Of a stretch of DNA of 64,000 bases, positions 53,255-61,420 are shown in pieces. Origin of the DNA: Burkholderiaceae bacterium (GTDB taxonomy: Bacteria; Pseudomonadota; Gammaproteobacteria; Burkholderiales; Burkholderiaceae_C); NCBI GenBank assembly GCA_019745555.1, contig JAIESX010000006.1, positions 1-64,000 of the forward strand, read 5' to 3'. The notes under the pieces are model-generated. The model ran no database searches. It worked only from the letters and a program-made list of their open reading frames with translations, and had not been told where the DNA came from. How positions within the stretch are numbered: the first letter of the stretch is position 1; every line of letters starts with the position of its first letter. The position numbers and the translations under genes are program-made.

Positions 53255-54508
53255 TCAGGCTTTGATCTTGAAACTGTCGGCATACTTCTTCGGGTCCTTG
53301 CCGTCCCAGACCACGCCGTCGATCATCTTGCTGCTGCGCATGTCGCTCTTGGGCAGCGGGGCCTTGGCGGCGGTGGCAGCCTGCTTGTAGAGGTCGATGC
53401 GGTTGATCTGCCGTGCCACGGCCACGTAGTCGGGGTGCTCCTTGAGCAGGCCCCAGCGCTTGTGCTGGGTGAGGAACCACATGCCGTCGGAGAGGTAGGG
53501 GAAGTTCACCGCTCCCTCGTTGTAGAACTTCATGTGGTCGGGGTCGTCCCAGGTCTTGCCCAGGCCGTCCTGGTAGCGGCCCAGGATGCGCTGGTTGATC
53601 GCGTCCACGCTGGTGTTGACGTAGCTCTTGTCGGCCACGGTCTCGGCCATCTTGAGCTTGTTTTGCAGGCCGGCGTCGATCCACTTGCCGGCTTCGATGA
53701 TGGCGGCCGTGACGGCCCGCGCGGTGTTGGGATACTTCTGCACGAAATCGGACGTGGTGCCCAGCACCTTTTCGGGGTGGTCCTTCCAGATCGCCTGTGT
53801 CGTGGTGGCCGTGATGCCGATGCCGTCCATGATGGCGCGGTGGTTCCACGGTTCACCCACGCAGAAGCCGTCCATATTGCCCACGCGCATGTTCGCCACC
53901 ATCTGGGGCGGCGGCACAGTGATGACCTTGGCGTCCTTCATGGGATGGATGCCGTTGGCCGCCAGCCAGTAGTAGAGCCACATGGCGTGGGTGCCGGTGG
54001 GGAAGGTCTGGGCGAAGGTGTAGTCGCGTTTCTCGCTGGCCATGAGCTTGGCCAGGCCTTCGCCGTTGACGGCGCCCTTGTCGGCCAGTTTCTTGCTGAG
54101 CGTGATGGCCTGGCCGTTGTGGTTCAGGTTCATCAGCACGGCCATGTCCTTCTTGGGGCCGGAGACGCCGAGGTGCACGCCGTAGATCAGGCCGTAGAGC
54201 ACATGGGCCATGTCGAGCTCGCCGTTGACGAGCTTGTCGCGCACGCCGGCCCAGCTGGCTTCCTTGGTGGGGATGATCTTGACCCCGTATTTCTGGTCGA
54301 TGCCCAGCACCGAGGCCATCACCACGCTGGCGCAGTCGGTCAGCGGGATGAAGCCGATCCTGACTTCCTTCTTCTCGGGCGCGTCGGAGCCCGCGGCGTA
54401 CACGGCGGCGCGCAGGGCAGGGGTCAGGCCCACGGCGCCGACGGCGGCGGCTTGCAGGACGGTGCGGCGGGACGGACCGGCGGCATTGGCGATCACGGGG
54501 TCTTGCAT
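53255..54508 (-). CDS. nrtA: Nitrate-binding protein of the ABC transporter
   Basis: The 417-residue CmpA/NrtA-type periplasmic binding protein has a twin-Arg export signal (AGPSRRTVLQAAAVGAVGL). The fold starts EVRIGFIPLTDCASVVMA and continues with GIDQKYGVKIIPTKEASWAGVRDKLVNGELDMAHVLYGLIYGVHLG, then the ligand-site region MRVGNMDGFCVGEPWNHRAI. GGAG lies 6 bases before the ATG at 54508; an upstream ATG at 54553 falls inside the leader terminator region and is rejected. It captures nitrate for NrtB/NrtD. Confidence 0.95.
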   Translation of the reverse strand: MQDPVIANAAGPSRRTVLQAAAVGAVGLTPALRAAVYAAGSDAPEKKEVRIGFIPLTDCASVVMASVLGIDQKYGVKIIPTKEASWAGVRDKLVNGELDMAHVLYGLIYGVHLGVSGPKKDMAVLMNLNHNGQAITLSKKLADKGAVNGEGLAKLMASEKRDYTFAQTFPTGTHAMWLYYWLAANGIHPMKDAKVITVPPPQMVANMRVGNMDGFCVGEPWNHRAIMDGIGITATTTQAIWKDHPEKVLGTTSDFVQKYPNTARAVTAAIIEAGKWIDAGLQNKLKMAETVADKSYVNTSVDAINQRILGRYQDGLGKTWDDPDHMKFYNEGAVNFPYLSDGMWFLTQHKRWGLLKEHPDYVAVARQINRIDLYKQAATAAKAPLPKSDMRSSKMIDGVVWDGKDPKKYADSFKIKA

Positions 54509-54528
54509 GATGAACTCCAGTACGGGCG

Positions 54529-54641
54529 AGGCAGAAACAAAAACGGCATCCATCCCACCGCCGCCTAGTCGGGTTGCGGGGAATGGACGCCGTTGTCCAG
54601 GGACGTCTCGATGAGACCTGGGTCAGGCCTTCATTGGCCCG
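54529..54641 (-). promoter_or_regulatory. ANTAR-type antitermination leader of nrtA
   Basis: On the minus strand, P1 is CGGGCC-AATGAA-GGCCTG (54641-54624) and P2 is TGGAC-AACGGC-GTCCA (54599-54584). Both have six-base loops with A at position 1 and G at position 4. P2 overlaps the 5' arm of an intrinsic terminator: AACGGCGTCCATTCC (54594-54580) pairs with GGATGGATGCCGTT (54555-54542), followed by TTTGTTTC. The 24-base linker between P1 and P2 contains a further small hairpin (GTCTC-ATC-GAGAC). It is the same design as the nirB leader, with nasR located just upstream. The remainder of the 305-bp gap (54642-54813) should hold the promoter. Confidence 0.85.
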
Positions 54642-54813
54642 ACTTGTCAGCTGTTAAGCAGATACCGTGCCAGGCCTTGCGCAGGCTGGGGTTCAAGGAG
54701 GAAACCCTTTGAAAACAAGGGTTTGCAGTAGATCCGGGCGGTTCCGGTCAGGACGCGTGAGCGGTGCAGGGGCACTTTTATTGTGCGTTGCACCACGAGG
54801 CGTGCATGCCGGC

Positions 54814-56025
54814 CTAGAGATAGTCGGACATGGCCAGCACGGTCTTGGCCACGTCGACCAGACGCCGGCCCTGGTTCATGGCCGTCTGGCGCAGCATCTT
54901 GTACGCCTCGTCCTCGCTGAGCTGGCGTGAGGCCATGAGCAGGCCCTTGGCGCGTTCGATCACCTTGCGCTCGTTGAGCGCGGCGCGCGCGGTCTCGAGC
55001 TCGTCGCTCATGGCCTGCAGACGGCGCGACTGCTCCTGCACCATGCCCAGGATGGAGCGCTCCAGATGCGGGCCCAGCAGGGCCGGCGGTTCGTTGCCGG
55101 CATCGCCGGCCTGGCGCTGCAGCGCGTCCAGGATGGCCTGCTGGTCCCGCAGGTCCGCGTGCGCCTGGGCGATGCGTTCGTCGCAGAGCAGGCGCAGGTT
55201 GGCGGCCAGCTGGTCTTCGAAGCGCTTCATCGCGTCGATGCGCTGCGTGCAGGCCTCGTACCAGGCGGGGCTGGCGTTGGGGTCCAGCGTGCCGTCGACG
55301 CTGGCCGAGGCCAGGCGGCGCATGCGCTCGAGCGTGGCCTGGGCCTCGGCCGGCTGGCTGCTGTGCCAGGCGTTGCGCACCGCTTCGTCGGAGAAGTCGG
55401 TGAAAACCTGCAGGCAAGCCTCCTGGGCCTCGATCAGGTGTTGCCACTGCTGGCGCTGCACCGCGTCGATGCGGCCCGAGGCGTAGGTGGCACCGCCATA
55501 GGCGCGCTCCTGGCCCGCGTACTCCTTGCCTTGCAGGAAATGGAAGAGCGCCACCAGGGCGCGCGAGATCTTGGGGTCGGTCGCGCTGTCGGCGGCCTCG
55601 AAGACCACGTTGAGCAGGCCGGCGATCAGGCGCGTGTAGACGCTTGTGGCTTCTTCGCCGCCCACGGCCTGGGTGGCGATACGCTGGCGCAAGGCGGGCA
55701 GGCCTTCGAGCGCATGCAGCACGAAGGCGATGCGGCTGAACAGGCGTGCACCATTGCGTACGCGTCGGGCGTCGGTGTCGAGCGCGTCCAGGCGCGTCAG
55801 CACCTGGGCCTGCACGGCCTCGCAGTCCGCCACCTGCTGCTGCCGCTCCCCGGCAAAACGCGCGCCACGCGAGGCCAGGTAGACGTTGGAGATGCCGCGT
55901 TCGCGCTGCAGCGCATGCACGAGGCGGCCGATGACGCCGACCAGCTCGCTGGTCAGCGCCAGGTGTTCGAGCTCGCTGATTTCGCACTGGCGGGCGGCAA
56001 CCAGGAAATTCAGTCCGGCATTCAT
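54814..56025 (-). CDS. nasR: Nitrate/nitrite-responsive antiterminator NasR (NIT-ANTAR)
   Basis: The 403-residue protein has an N-terminal helical NIT sensor domain (about 30-290; landmarks LVHALQRERGISNVYLASRG and ALVALFHFLQGKEYAGQERA). A C-terminal RNA-binding ANTAR domain follows (about 340-400; ALNERKVIERAKGLLMASRQLSEDEAYKMLRQTAMNQGRRLVDVA). In Klebsiella NasR binds nitrate or nitrite and then a two-hairpin RNA leader to prevent termination of the nasF operon. Matching leaders lie upstream of nrtA and nirB here. It is encoded immediately upstream of nrtA on the same strand. Confidence 0.95.
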   Translation of the reverse strand: MNAGLNFLVAARQCEISELEHLALTSELVGVIGRLVHALQRERGISNVYLASRGARFAGERQQQVADCEAVQAQVLTRLDALDTDARRVRNGARLFSRIAFVLHALEGLPALRQRIATQAVGGEEATSVYTRLIAGLLNVVFEAADSATDPKISRALVALFHFLQGKEYAGQERAYGGATYASGRIDAVQRQQWQHLIEAQEACLQVFTDFSDEAVRNAWHSSQPAEAQATLERMRRLASASVDGTLDPNASPAWYEACTQRIDAMKRFEDQLAANLRLLCDERIAQAHADLRDQQAILDALQRQAGDAGNEPPALLGPHLERSILGMVQEQSRRLQAMSDELETARAALNERKVIERAKGLLMASRQLSEDEAYKMLRQTAMNQGRRLVDVAKTVLAMSDYL

Positions 56026-56173
56026 GGTGGTCAGGTGTTTTTATTATTCAGCAAAGGCGGGTTCTTTGGCGTTCGTTGCGCAGGCACCGGATCGGGGCAT
56101 GGTGCACACCATCGATACATCAGGTGGCCAGCGTCCAGTCATCAGTCGGGCGCATGGCATAGAATCAGCCCTG

Positions 56174-56273
56174 CTCCGGGGTGTCGTCCGCGCAAGCGGA
56201 GGGCTGAGATGGTGGGAAGTGATCCCGATACCGAACCCGTGAACTTGACTCGGATCATACCGACGTAAGAAGA
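56174..56273 (+). promoter_or_regulatory. TPP riboswitch (THI element)
   Basis: The conserved core is visible in order: CCGGGGTG, GAGGGCTGAGATGG, GATACCGAACCCGTGAACTTGA, and CTCGGATCATACCGACGTAAG. This matches the TPP-binding aptamer (C-U-G-A-G-A helix junction and A-C-C-C-G-U-G-A-A-C-U-U-G-A loop). It lies in the gap between the divergent nasR gene and the LuxE-like gene and should repress the downstream operon when thiamin pyrophosphate is plentiful. Confidence 0.95.
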
Positions 56274-56280
56274 GCTGTCT

Positions 56281-56345
56281 GCAGGCCTTTCCGTCCTGCC
56301 ACACCTTTCGGAGCACATGTGCCGGGCACAGAAAGAAAGGACGTC
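56281..56345 (+). promoter_or_regulatory. Expression platform hiding the ribosome-binding site of the LuxE-like gene
   Basis: CCTTTC at 56304-56309 can pair with GAAAGG at 56335-56340, which is the ribosome-binding site of the GTG start at 56346; TGTG/CACA inside extends the fold. A second CCTTTC (56286-56291) lies in the loop of GCAGG-CCTTTCCGT-CCTGC. No T-rich terminator is present, so control is probably at translation initiation. Confidence 0.6.
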
Positions 56346-57452
56346 GTGGCAGAGACTCTCCAAGCATCGTCGATCAGCGCAGCCGGACCCGTGCCGGACC
56401 TGCTGGCCTTCATCGCGCGCGACGATGCGGGCGAGGCGGAGTTTGACGCCCTGGCCCTGCGCCTCTTCGCCCACCAGTTCCAGCACAACCCGGCCTTCCA
56501 GAAGTTCTGCCAGCAGCGCGGTCGCACCCCGCGCACGGTCAAGCGCTGGCAGGACATTCCGGCCGTGCCCATCAACGGTTTCAAGGACCTGACGCTGAGC
56601 TGTGTGCCGACCGGACAGTGCGCGCGTGTCTTCCAGACCAGCGGCACCACACGCGGCGACGTCAAGGGCCGGCACTGGCACCCGGACCTTGCGGTCTACG
56701 ACCTGTCGATGACGCGCAACTTCCGCCAGCGTTTCATGGCGGGGCGCGCCAGGATGCGCATGGGCGTGCTGTTTCCGGACGAACAGCTCATGCCCAACTC
56801 CTCGCTGGCGCATTACCTGGCGCTGGCCCTGCATCATTTCGGCACGCCCGACAGCCGTTACTACCTCGACAGCGCCGGCCTGCAGCTCGACGCACTGTGC
56901 GCCACGATGGAACAGGTGCAGAAGAGCGGCGAGCCCTTTGCGCTGCTGGGTGCGAGCTACAGCTTCGTGCACCTGATCGACGCCTTGCAGGCACGTGGCT
57001 TGCGCTTCACGCTCCCCGCGGGCAGCCGCCTGATGGACACCGGCGGCTTCAAGGGCCAGTCGCGAGAGATGGACATGGAGGAGTTCTACGAGACCCTGTC
57101 TGCCACTTTCGGCGTGCCGCGCAGCGCCTGCATCAATATGTACGGCATGACGGAGCTCAGCACGCAGTTCTACGACGCGGGCAATCCCACGCTGCCGGCC
57201 GTCAAGTCGGGTCCGCACTGGATCCGCAGCCGTGTGCTGGATCCGCTCACGGGGCAGGAAGTCCCCCGGGGCGAACGCGGCATCCTCGCGCACACCGACC
57301 TGGGCAACTACAACTCCGTCACCACCATCCTGACCGAGGACGTGGGCGTGGCGGTGGACGGCGGCTTTCTCCTGCTGGGCCGCGCCCAGGGCGCACAGGC
57401 CAAGGGCTGCTCACTGGCGGTGGACGAATTTCTGAAGGCAGCACGCGCATGA
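56346..57452 (+). CDS. LuxE-like acyl-activating enzyme (acyl-protein synthetase family)
   Basis: The 368-residue protein resembles LuxE and other ANL-like acyl-activating enzymes: FQTSGTTRGDVKGRHWHPDLAVYD (nucleotide-binding Ser/Thr/Gly loop), GVLFPDEQLMPNSSLAHYLALALHHFG, a LLGASYSFVHLIDAL block, and NMYGMTELSTQFYD. LuxE-type enzymes activate a carboxylic acid with ATP and hand the acyl group to a reductase. I chose the GTG at 56346 because AAAGGA lies six bases before it and is the site masked by the riboswitch platform; a GTG at 56319 is possible. It overlaps the LuxC-like gene by 4 bp. The substrate is presumably thiamin-related because of the riboswitch. Confidence 0.85.
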   Translation: MAETLQASSISAAGPVPDLLAFIARDDAGEAEFDALALRLFAHQFQHNPAFQKFCQQRGRTPRTVKRWQDIPAVPINGFKDLTLSCVPTGQCARVFQTSGTTRGDVKGRHWHPDLAVYDLSMTRNFRQRFMAGRARMRMGVLFPDEQLMPNSSLAHYLALALHHFGTPDSRYYLDSAGLQLDALCATMEQVQKSGEPFALLGASYSFVHLIDALQARGLRFTLPAGSRLMDTGGFKGQSREMDMEEFYETLSATFGVPRSACINMYGMTELSTQFYDAGNPTLPAVKSGPHWIRSRVLDPLTGQEVPRGERGILAHTDLGNYNSVTTILTEDVGVAVDGGFLLLGRAQGAQAKGCSLAVDEFLKAARA

Positions 57453-58897
57453 ACGTACAGGCCGCACATCTGCCGGGGCTGGACCTGAAGGCGGTCCCAT
57501 GGCACACGCTCACGTTTGGCGAGGGTACGCAGCGTGTGGATCTGGGCGTGCCCAAGCTCACGCCCGAGCAATTGCAAACATTGGCCCGCCATGTGCGCAC
57601 GCAGGGCGGGGCGCAGATCCGGGCGCTCTCGGTCACGCAGATCATCGCTGCGATCGACCGCGCCATCGCGCGCCTGCTCGACACGCAGGACCCGTACCGC
57701 TGCGAACTCGACCAGCTGCTGCCGAGGATCACAGGCTTCGATGCCGAGATGGTGCGCCTGGGCCTCAACGCCTACCTCAAGACCTTCCGCGCGCCCCAGC
57801 TGCAGCGCTTCGTGGCCGAGGACTTTGCCAACCCCAAGCTGCTCGACGAATTCCAGCCGCGCGCCAAGGGCGGTATGGCGCGCGCCCTCGGTCCCGAGCT
57901 GCTGGTCCATGTCTGGGCCGGCAATGTGCCGGGCCTGCCGCTGTGGAGCCTGGTCTGCGGCCTGCTGGTCAAGGCGCCGGCCGTGGGCAAGACGGCCAGC
58001 GCCGAGCCCTTGGTCGCCGCGCTCTTCGCGCGCCTGCTGGCCGAGGTCGAGCCGCGCTTGGCCGATGCCCTGGCCGTGGTCTGGTTCAAGGGCGGCGACA
58101 TGGAGAGCGAGCGTGCGCTCTATGCCGAGGCCGACACCGTGCTGGCCTACGGCGGCAACGAGACGCTGGCCGCGCTGCGGCAACAGCTGCCGGTGACCAC
58201 CCGCTTCCTGCCGCATGGCCACAAGCTCAGCGTGGGCCTGGTCTCGGCCGCCGCGCTCGATGCCCAGCACCTGGCTGCGCTGGTGCGTGCCGCTGCGCTG
58301 GACGTGGTGCGCTACGAGCAGCAGGGCTGTTATTCGCCGCACATCTTTTACGTGGCCCGCGGCGGGCGCGTGAGCCCGCGCGAGTTCGCCCAGGCCCTGG
58401 CCGGCGAGCTCTCGGCCCTGCAGCACAAGTTCGCGCGCCGCGCGCTGAGCCTGGAGGAAGCGGCCAGCGTGGCTGGCTGGCGCCAGTGGCAGGAGTTAAA
58501 GGGCCAGGACGGCTCGGTGGAGCTGATCGGCGATGCGCAGGCCAGCTGGGCCGTGGCTTATGCGGACCGCGCCGGCCCCTTGCTGCCTTGCGCGCTGAAC
58601 CGCACGGTGCAGGTGCAGGCCGTGGCCGCGCTCGACGAGACCTTGCCCTTGCTGGCCGCACAGCGCGACTTCCTGCAGACCGTCGGTGTGGCTGCCTCCC
58701 CCGAGGAGCTGCACGCGCTGGCCGAAGGCCTGGGCCGTGCCGGCGCTACACGCATCTGCGCCCTGGGCCAGATGACCGCGCCCGAGGCCGGCTGGCATCA
58801 CGACGGGCGTTTCAGCCTGCTGGACCTGGTGCGCATGGTCGAGATCGAAGCTTCGGCCGAGGCGGCGGCCGAACCCTACGCACGCTACCGGGATTGA
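57449..58897 (+). CDS. LuxC-like acyl-CoA/acyl-enzyme reductase
   Basis: The 482-residue protein fits the LuxC family of NADPH-dependent acyl reductases, related to aldehyde dehydrogenases. Visible are the nucleotide-binding region HVWAGNVPGLPLWSLVCGLLVKAPAVGKTASAEP, DTVLAYGGNETLAAL, FLPHGHKLSVGLV, and the nucleophile region YEQQGCYSPHIFYV with Cys near 293. LuxC reduces an activated acyl group to an aldehyde, here delivered by the LuxE-like partner. It overlaps the LuxE-like gene (ATGA) and precedes the transporter genes by 1 bp. No luxAB genes are present, so bioluminescence is not involved. Confidence 0.87.
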   Translation: MNVQAAHLPGLDLKAVPWHTLTFGEGTQRVDLGVPKLTPEQLQTLARHVRTQGGAQIRALSVTQIIAAIDRAIARLLDTQDPYRCELDQLLPRITGFDAEMVRLGLNAYLKTFRAPQLQRFVAEDFANPKLLDEFQPRAKGGMARALGPELLVHVWAGNVPGLPLWSLVCGLLVKAPAVGKTASAEPLVAALFARLLAEVEPRLADALAVVWFKGGDMESERALYAEADTVLAYGGNETLAALRQQLPVTTRFLPHGHKLSVGLVSAAALDAQHLAALVRAAALDVVRYEQQGCYSPHIFYVARGGRVSPREFAQALAGELSALQHKFARRALSLEEAASVAGWRQWQELKGQDGSVELIGDAQASWAVAYADRAGPLLPCALNRTVQVQAVAALDETLPLLAAQRDFLQTVGVAASPEELHALAEGLGRAGATRICALGQMTAPEAGWHHDGRFSLLDLVRMVEIEASAEAAAEPYARYRD

Positions 58898-58898
58898 C

Positions 58899-59657
58899 AT
58901 GAGTACCGCGCCCTTCCTCGACATGCGTCAGGTGAGCTACACCTTCCCGGGCTGGCCGCCCGTGGTGCAGCGTGTGGACTGGGATATCGCGCCAGGCGAA
59001 TTCCATTGCCTCGTGGGTCGCAGCGGCTGCGGCAAGACCACCCTGCTCAAGCTGGCCGCCGGCCTGCTCCGCCCGGACGAGGGCACGGTGCTGCTGCAGG
59101 GCCGGCCCCTGCCGGCACCCGGGCCGCAGATCGGCTTCGTGTTCCAGCAGCCCACGCTGCTGGACTGGCTCAGCGTGCGCGACAACGTGCTGCTGCCGCT
59201 GAGCCTGCAGGGCAAAGTCAGAGCCGACGACGTGGCGCGCGCCGAGGCGCTGCTGGCCCAGCTGGGCCTGGGCGCGCATCTGCAGCATCGCCCGCGCCAG
59301 CTCTCGGGCGGTCAGCAGAGCCGGGTGGCGATCGCGCGGGCGCTGCTGCCCGGGCCGTCCATCCTGCTGATGGACGAGCCCTTCGCCGCGCTCGATGCCA
59401 TCACACGCGAGGAACTGCAGGATGCGCTGCTGGCCGTCTGCCGTGAACGCGGCACACCGGTGTTTTTCGTGACCCACGACATCGCCGAGGCGGTCTACCT
59501 GGCCGACCGGGTGGCCGTGATGGATGCGGGCCGCATCCGCCACGACGTGCGCGTGGCGCTGCCGCGTCCGCGCGTCCAGGATGTGCGCTACAGCGCCGCG
59601 TTTAATGCGCTCTGTGCCGAGTTGCGGCATGCGATGGACGGGGAGGGCATCGTATGA
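58899..59657 (+). CDS. ABC transporter ATP-binding protein, ThiZ/SsuB-like
   Basis: The 252-residue ATPase has Walker A GRSGCGKTT, Q-loop FVFQQPTLLDWLS, signature QLSGGQQSRVAIARAL, Walker B ILLMDEPFAALDAIT, and H-loop VTHDIAEAV. It belongs to the SsuB/TauB/ThiZ group. The riboswitch and the Thi5-like binding protein in the same operon favour a thiamin-precursor importer over a sulfonate importer. It starts one base after the LuxC-like stop and overlaps the permease by 4 bp. Confidence 0.92.
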   Translation: MSTAPFLDMRQVSYTFPGWPPVVQRVDWDIAPGEFHCLVGRSGCGKTTLLKLAAGLLRPDEGTVLLQGRPLPAPGPQIGFVFQQPTLLDWLSVRDNVLLPLSLQGKVRADDVARAEALLAQLGLGAHLQHRPRQLSGGQQSRVAIARALLPGPSILLMDEPFAALDAITREELQDALLAVCRERGTPVFFVTHDIAEAVYLADRVAVMDAGRIRHDVRVALPRPRVQDVRYSAAFNALCAELRHAMDGEGIV

Positions 59658-60412
59658 GATATCCCCGTCTGTTGGCCCTTGCACTTCTGGTGCTGCTCCT
59701 GCTCGCCTGGGAATGGGCCGTGCAGGCCTTCAAGTTCTCGCCGCTGGTCCTGCCCGCGCCCAGCGTGATCGGCGCTGCGCTCGGCCGCGGCCTGGCCACG
59801 GGCTACCTCTGGCCGCACATCGTCCAGACCCTGCTGGAACTGGGGCTGGGGCTGGGCCTGGGGGTGCTGCTGGGTTTTGCCGGCGGCGTGCTGCTGGGCG
59901 AATCGGCCTTGTTGCGCCGCGTGCTCATGCCCTATGTGGTGACCAGCCAGGTCGTGCCCAAGCTGGCGCTGCTGCCGCTCTTCATTGTCTGGTTCGGTTT
60001 CGGCACCACGCCCACGGTGGTGATCACGGCGCTGATCTGCTTCTTCCCGCTGCTGGAGAACACGCTCACGGGCATCGCGCAGGTGGATGCGGCGCGCCTG
60101 GAGTTGTTCCGCATGCTGGGCGCCACACGCGCCCAGACCCTGTGGCGGCTCAAGCTGCCGGCCAGCCTGCCCGCCATCCTGGCCGGCCTGCGCGTGGCCG
60201 TGGTGCTGGCCCTCGTGGGTGCCGTGGTCGGCGAGTTCATCGGCGCCAGCCAGGGCCTGGGCGCGCTGATCATCGCCGCCCAGGGCTCCATGGACACGCC
60301 GCTGATGTTCGCCGTGCTGCTGCTGATCACCGTCATCGGCCTGCTGCTCTACGAGGCCACGCTGTGGCTGGAGCGCAAGTTGCTGACCACCTATTCCTTT
60401 TCTTCGAACTGA
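59654..60412 (+). CDS. ABC transporter permease, ThiX/SsuC-like
   Basis: The 252-residue membrane protein has six hydrophobic segments and the EAA loop AQVDAARLELFRMLGATRAQTLWRLKLPASLPAILAGLRVAVVLALVGAVVGEFIGASQGLG. The start LALALLVLLLLAWEWAVQAFKFSPLVLPAPSVI is typical of the SsuC/ThiX family. It forms the channel for the ATPase encoded just upstream and the binding protein just downstream. Confidence 0.92.
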   Translation: MRYPRLLALALLVLLLLAWEWAVQAFKFSPLVLPAPSVIGAALGRGLATGYLWPHIVQTLLELGLGLGLGVLLGFAGGVLLGESALLRRVLMPYVVTSQVVPKLALLPLFIVWFGFGTTPTVVITALICFFPLLENTLTGIAQVDAARLELFRMLGATRAQTLWRLKLPASLPAILAGLRVAVVLALVGAVVGEFIGASQGLGALIIAAQGSMDTPLMFAVLLLITVIGLLLYEATLWLERKLLTTYSFSSN

Positions 60413-60422
60413 GGACGACAAC

Positions 60423-61418
60423 ATGAAACGACACACCCTGCGTTCCCTGCTGGCCCTGGCTGCGCTGAGCCTGTTCGGGGCCGCAGCCAGCGCCCAGGAC
60501 AGCAAGCTCGAGAAAATCACCATGGCCAGCTGGGGCGGGCCGATCTCCGAAGTGACCAACCTGCTGGTCGAGCCCGACAAGGGCTTCTTCCGCGCGCGCG
60601 GCATCGAGCTGGTCTACATGCCCGGTACGGGCGGCGGGGACGCGGTACGCAACCTGCTCAGCGGCCAGGCCGACGTGGCCTTCACCGACCCCGGTTCCTT
60701 CTACGCCGCGCTGGACAAGGGCGAGAAGCTGCGCGCCATCTACGACATCTACCCGCAGAACGTCTTCAACGTGGTCTCGCTCAAGAGCGCCAATATCCGC
60801 AAGCCCGCGGATCTCAAGGGCAAGAAGATCGGCGTCTACAGCCTGTCCAGCGGCACCCTGGCCAATCTGCAGCTGCTGCTCAACCAGGCCGGCCTGAGCA
60901 CCAGGGACGTGACCATCGTCGTCACCGGCCTGCTCAACTTCGCGCCGCTGATGCAGGGCCAGGTGGACGCCACCGCCGCCACCGACACCGGCCTGCTGGT
61001 GGCGCGCGCCCGCGGCGTGGGCGAGGTCAACGTCATCGAGGTGCGCGACTCGCTCAATCTCTCCAGCGACCTCTTCGTGGTGCGCGAGGAGACCTACCAG
61101 AAGCGCAAGGACGTGCTCAAGCGCTTCCTCGCCGCCTACCGCGACAGCGCCCAGTGGATGATGGACCAGCCCGAAGAGGCGGCCAGGCTCGCCGTCAAGC
61201 GCGCCATCAACGGCCAGAACGAGGCCGTGAACCTGGAGGTGATCAAGCTGCGCAACGCCACCAGCGTCTCGCCGCTGACGCAGAAGAACGGCCTGGGCGC
61301 CATCGACGTCGACATGCTGCAGAAAGGCGCCGTGGCCTGGAAGCAGATCGGCCTGATCGAGCGTGATCTCGACATGAAGGCCGTGGTCAGCCAGGACCTG
61401 TTGCCGGGCAAGAAGTGA
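60423..61418 (+). CDS. ABC substrate-binding protein, NMT1/THI5-like (ThiY-like)
   Basis: The 331-residue periplasmic protein has a Sec signal (about 1-24, LLALAALSLFGAAASAQ) and an NMT1/THI5-like fold: ITMASWGGPISEVTNLLVEPDKGFFRARGIELVY, GGGDAVRNLLSGQADVAFTDPGSF, and GKKIGVYSLSSGTLANLQLLL. ThiY of Bacillus binds formylaminopyrimidine, a thiamin breakdown product, but family members also bind other aromatic or taurine-like ligands. The TPP riboswitch upstream supports a thiamin-derived ligand. The spacing to the permease is 10 bp. Confidence 0.9.
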   Translation: MKRHTLRSLLALAALSLFGAAASAQDSKLEKITMASWGGPISEVTNLLVEPDKGFFRARGIELVYMPGTGGGDAVRNLLSGQADVAFTDPGSFYAALDKGEKLRAIYDIYPQNVFNVVSLKSANIRKPADLKGKKIGVYSLSSGTLANLQLLLNQAGLSTRDVTIVVTGLLNFAPLMQGQVDATAATDTGLLVARARGVGEVNVIEVRDSLNLSSDLFVVREETYQKRKDVLKRFLAAYRDSAQWMMDQPEEAARLAVKRAINGQNEAVNLEVIKLRNATSVSPLTQKNGLGAIDVDMLQKGAVAWKQIGLIERDLDMKAVVSQDLLPGKK

Positions 61419-61420
61419 TC

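Noticed and set aside
54509-54553. A longer NrtA starting at 54553
   Set aside because: The extension covers the terminator of the leader, lacks a ribosome-binding site, and would put 15 residues before the twin-Arg signal.
56346-58897. LuxE/LuxC-like genes as part of a bioluminescence system
   Set aside because: There are no luxA/luxB or luxD genes, and the pair is embedded in a TPP-controlled transport operon.
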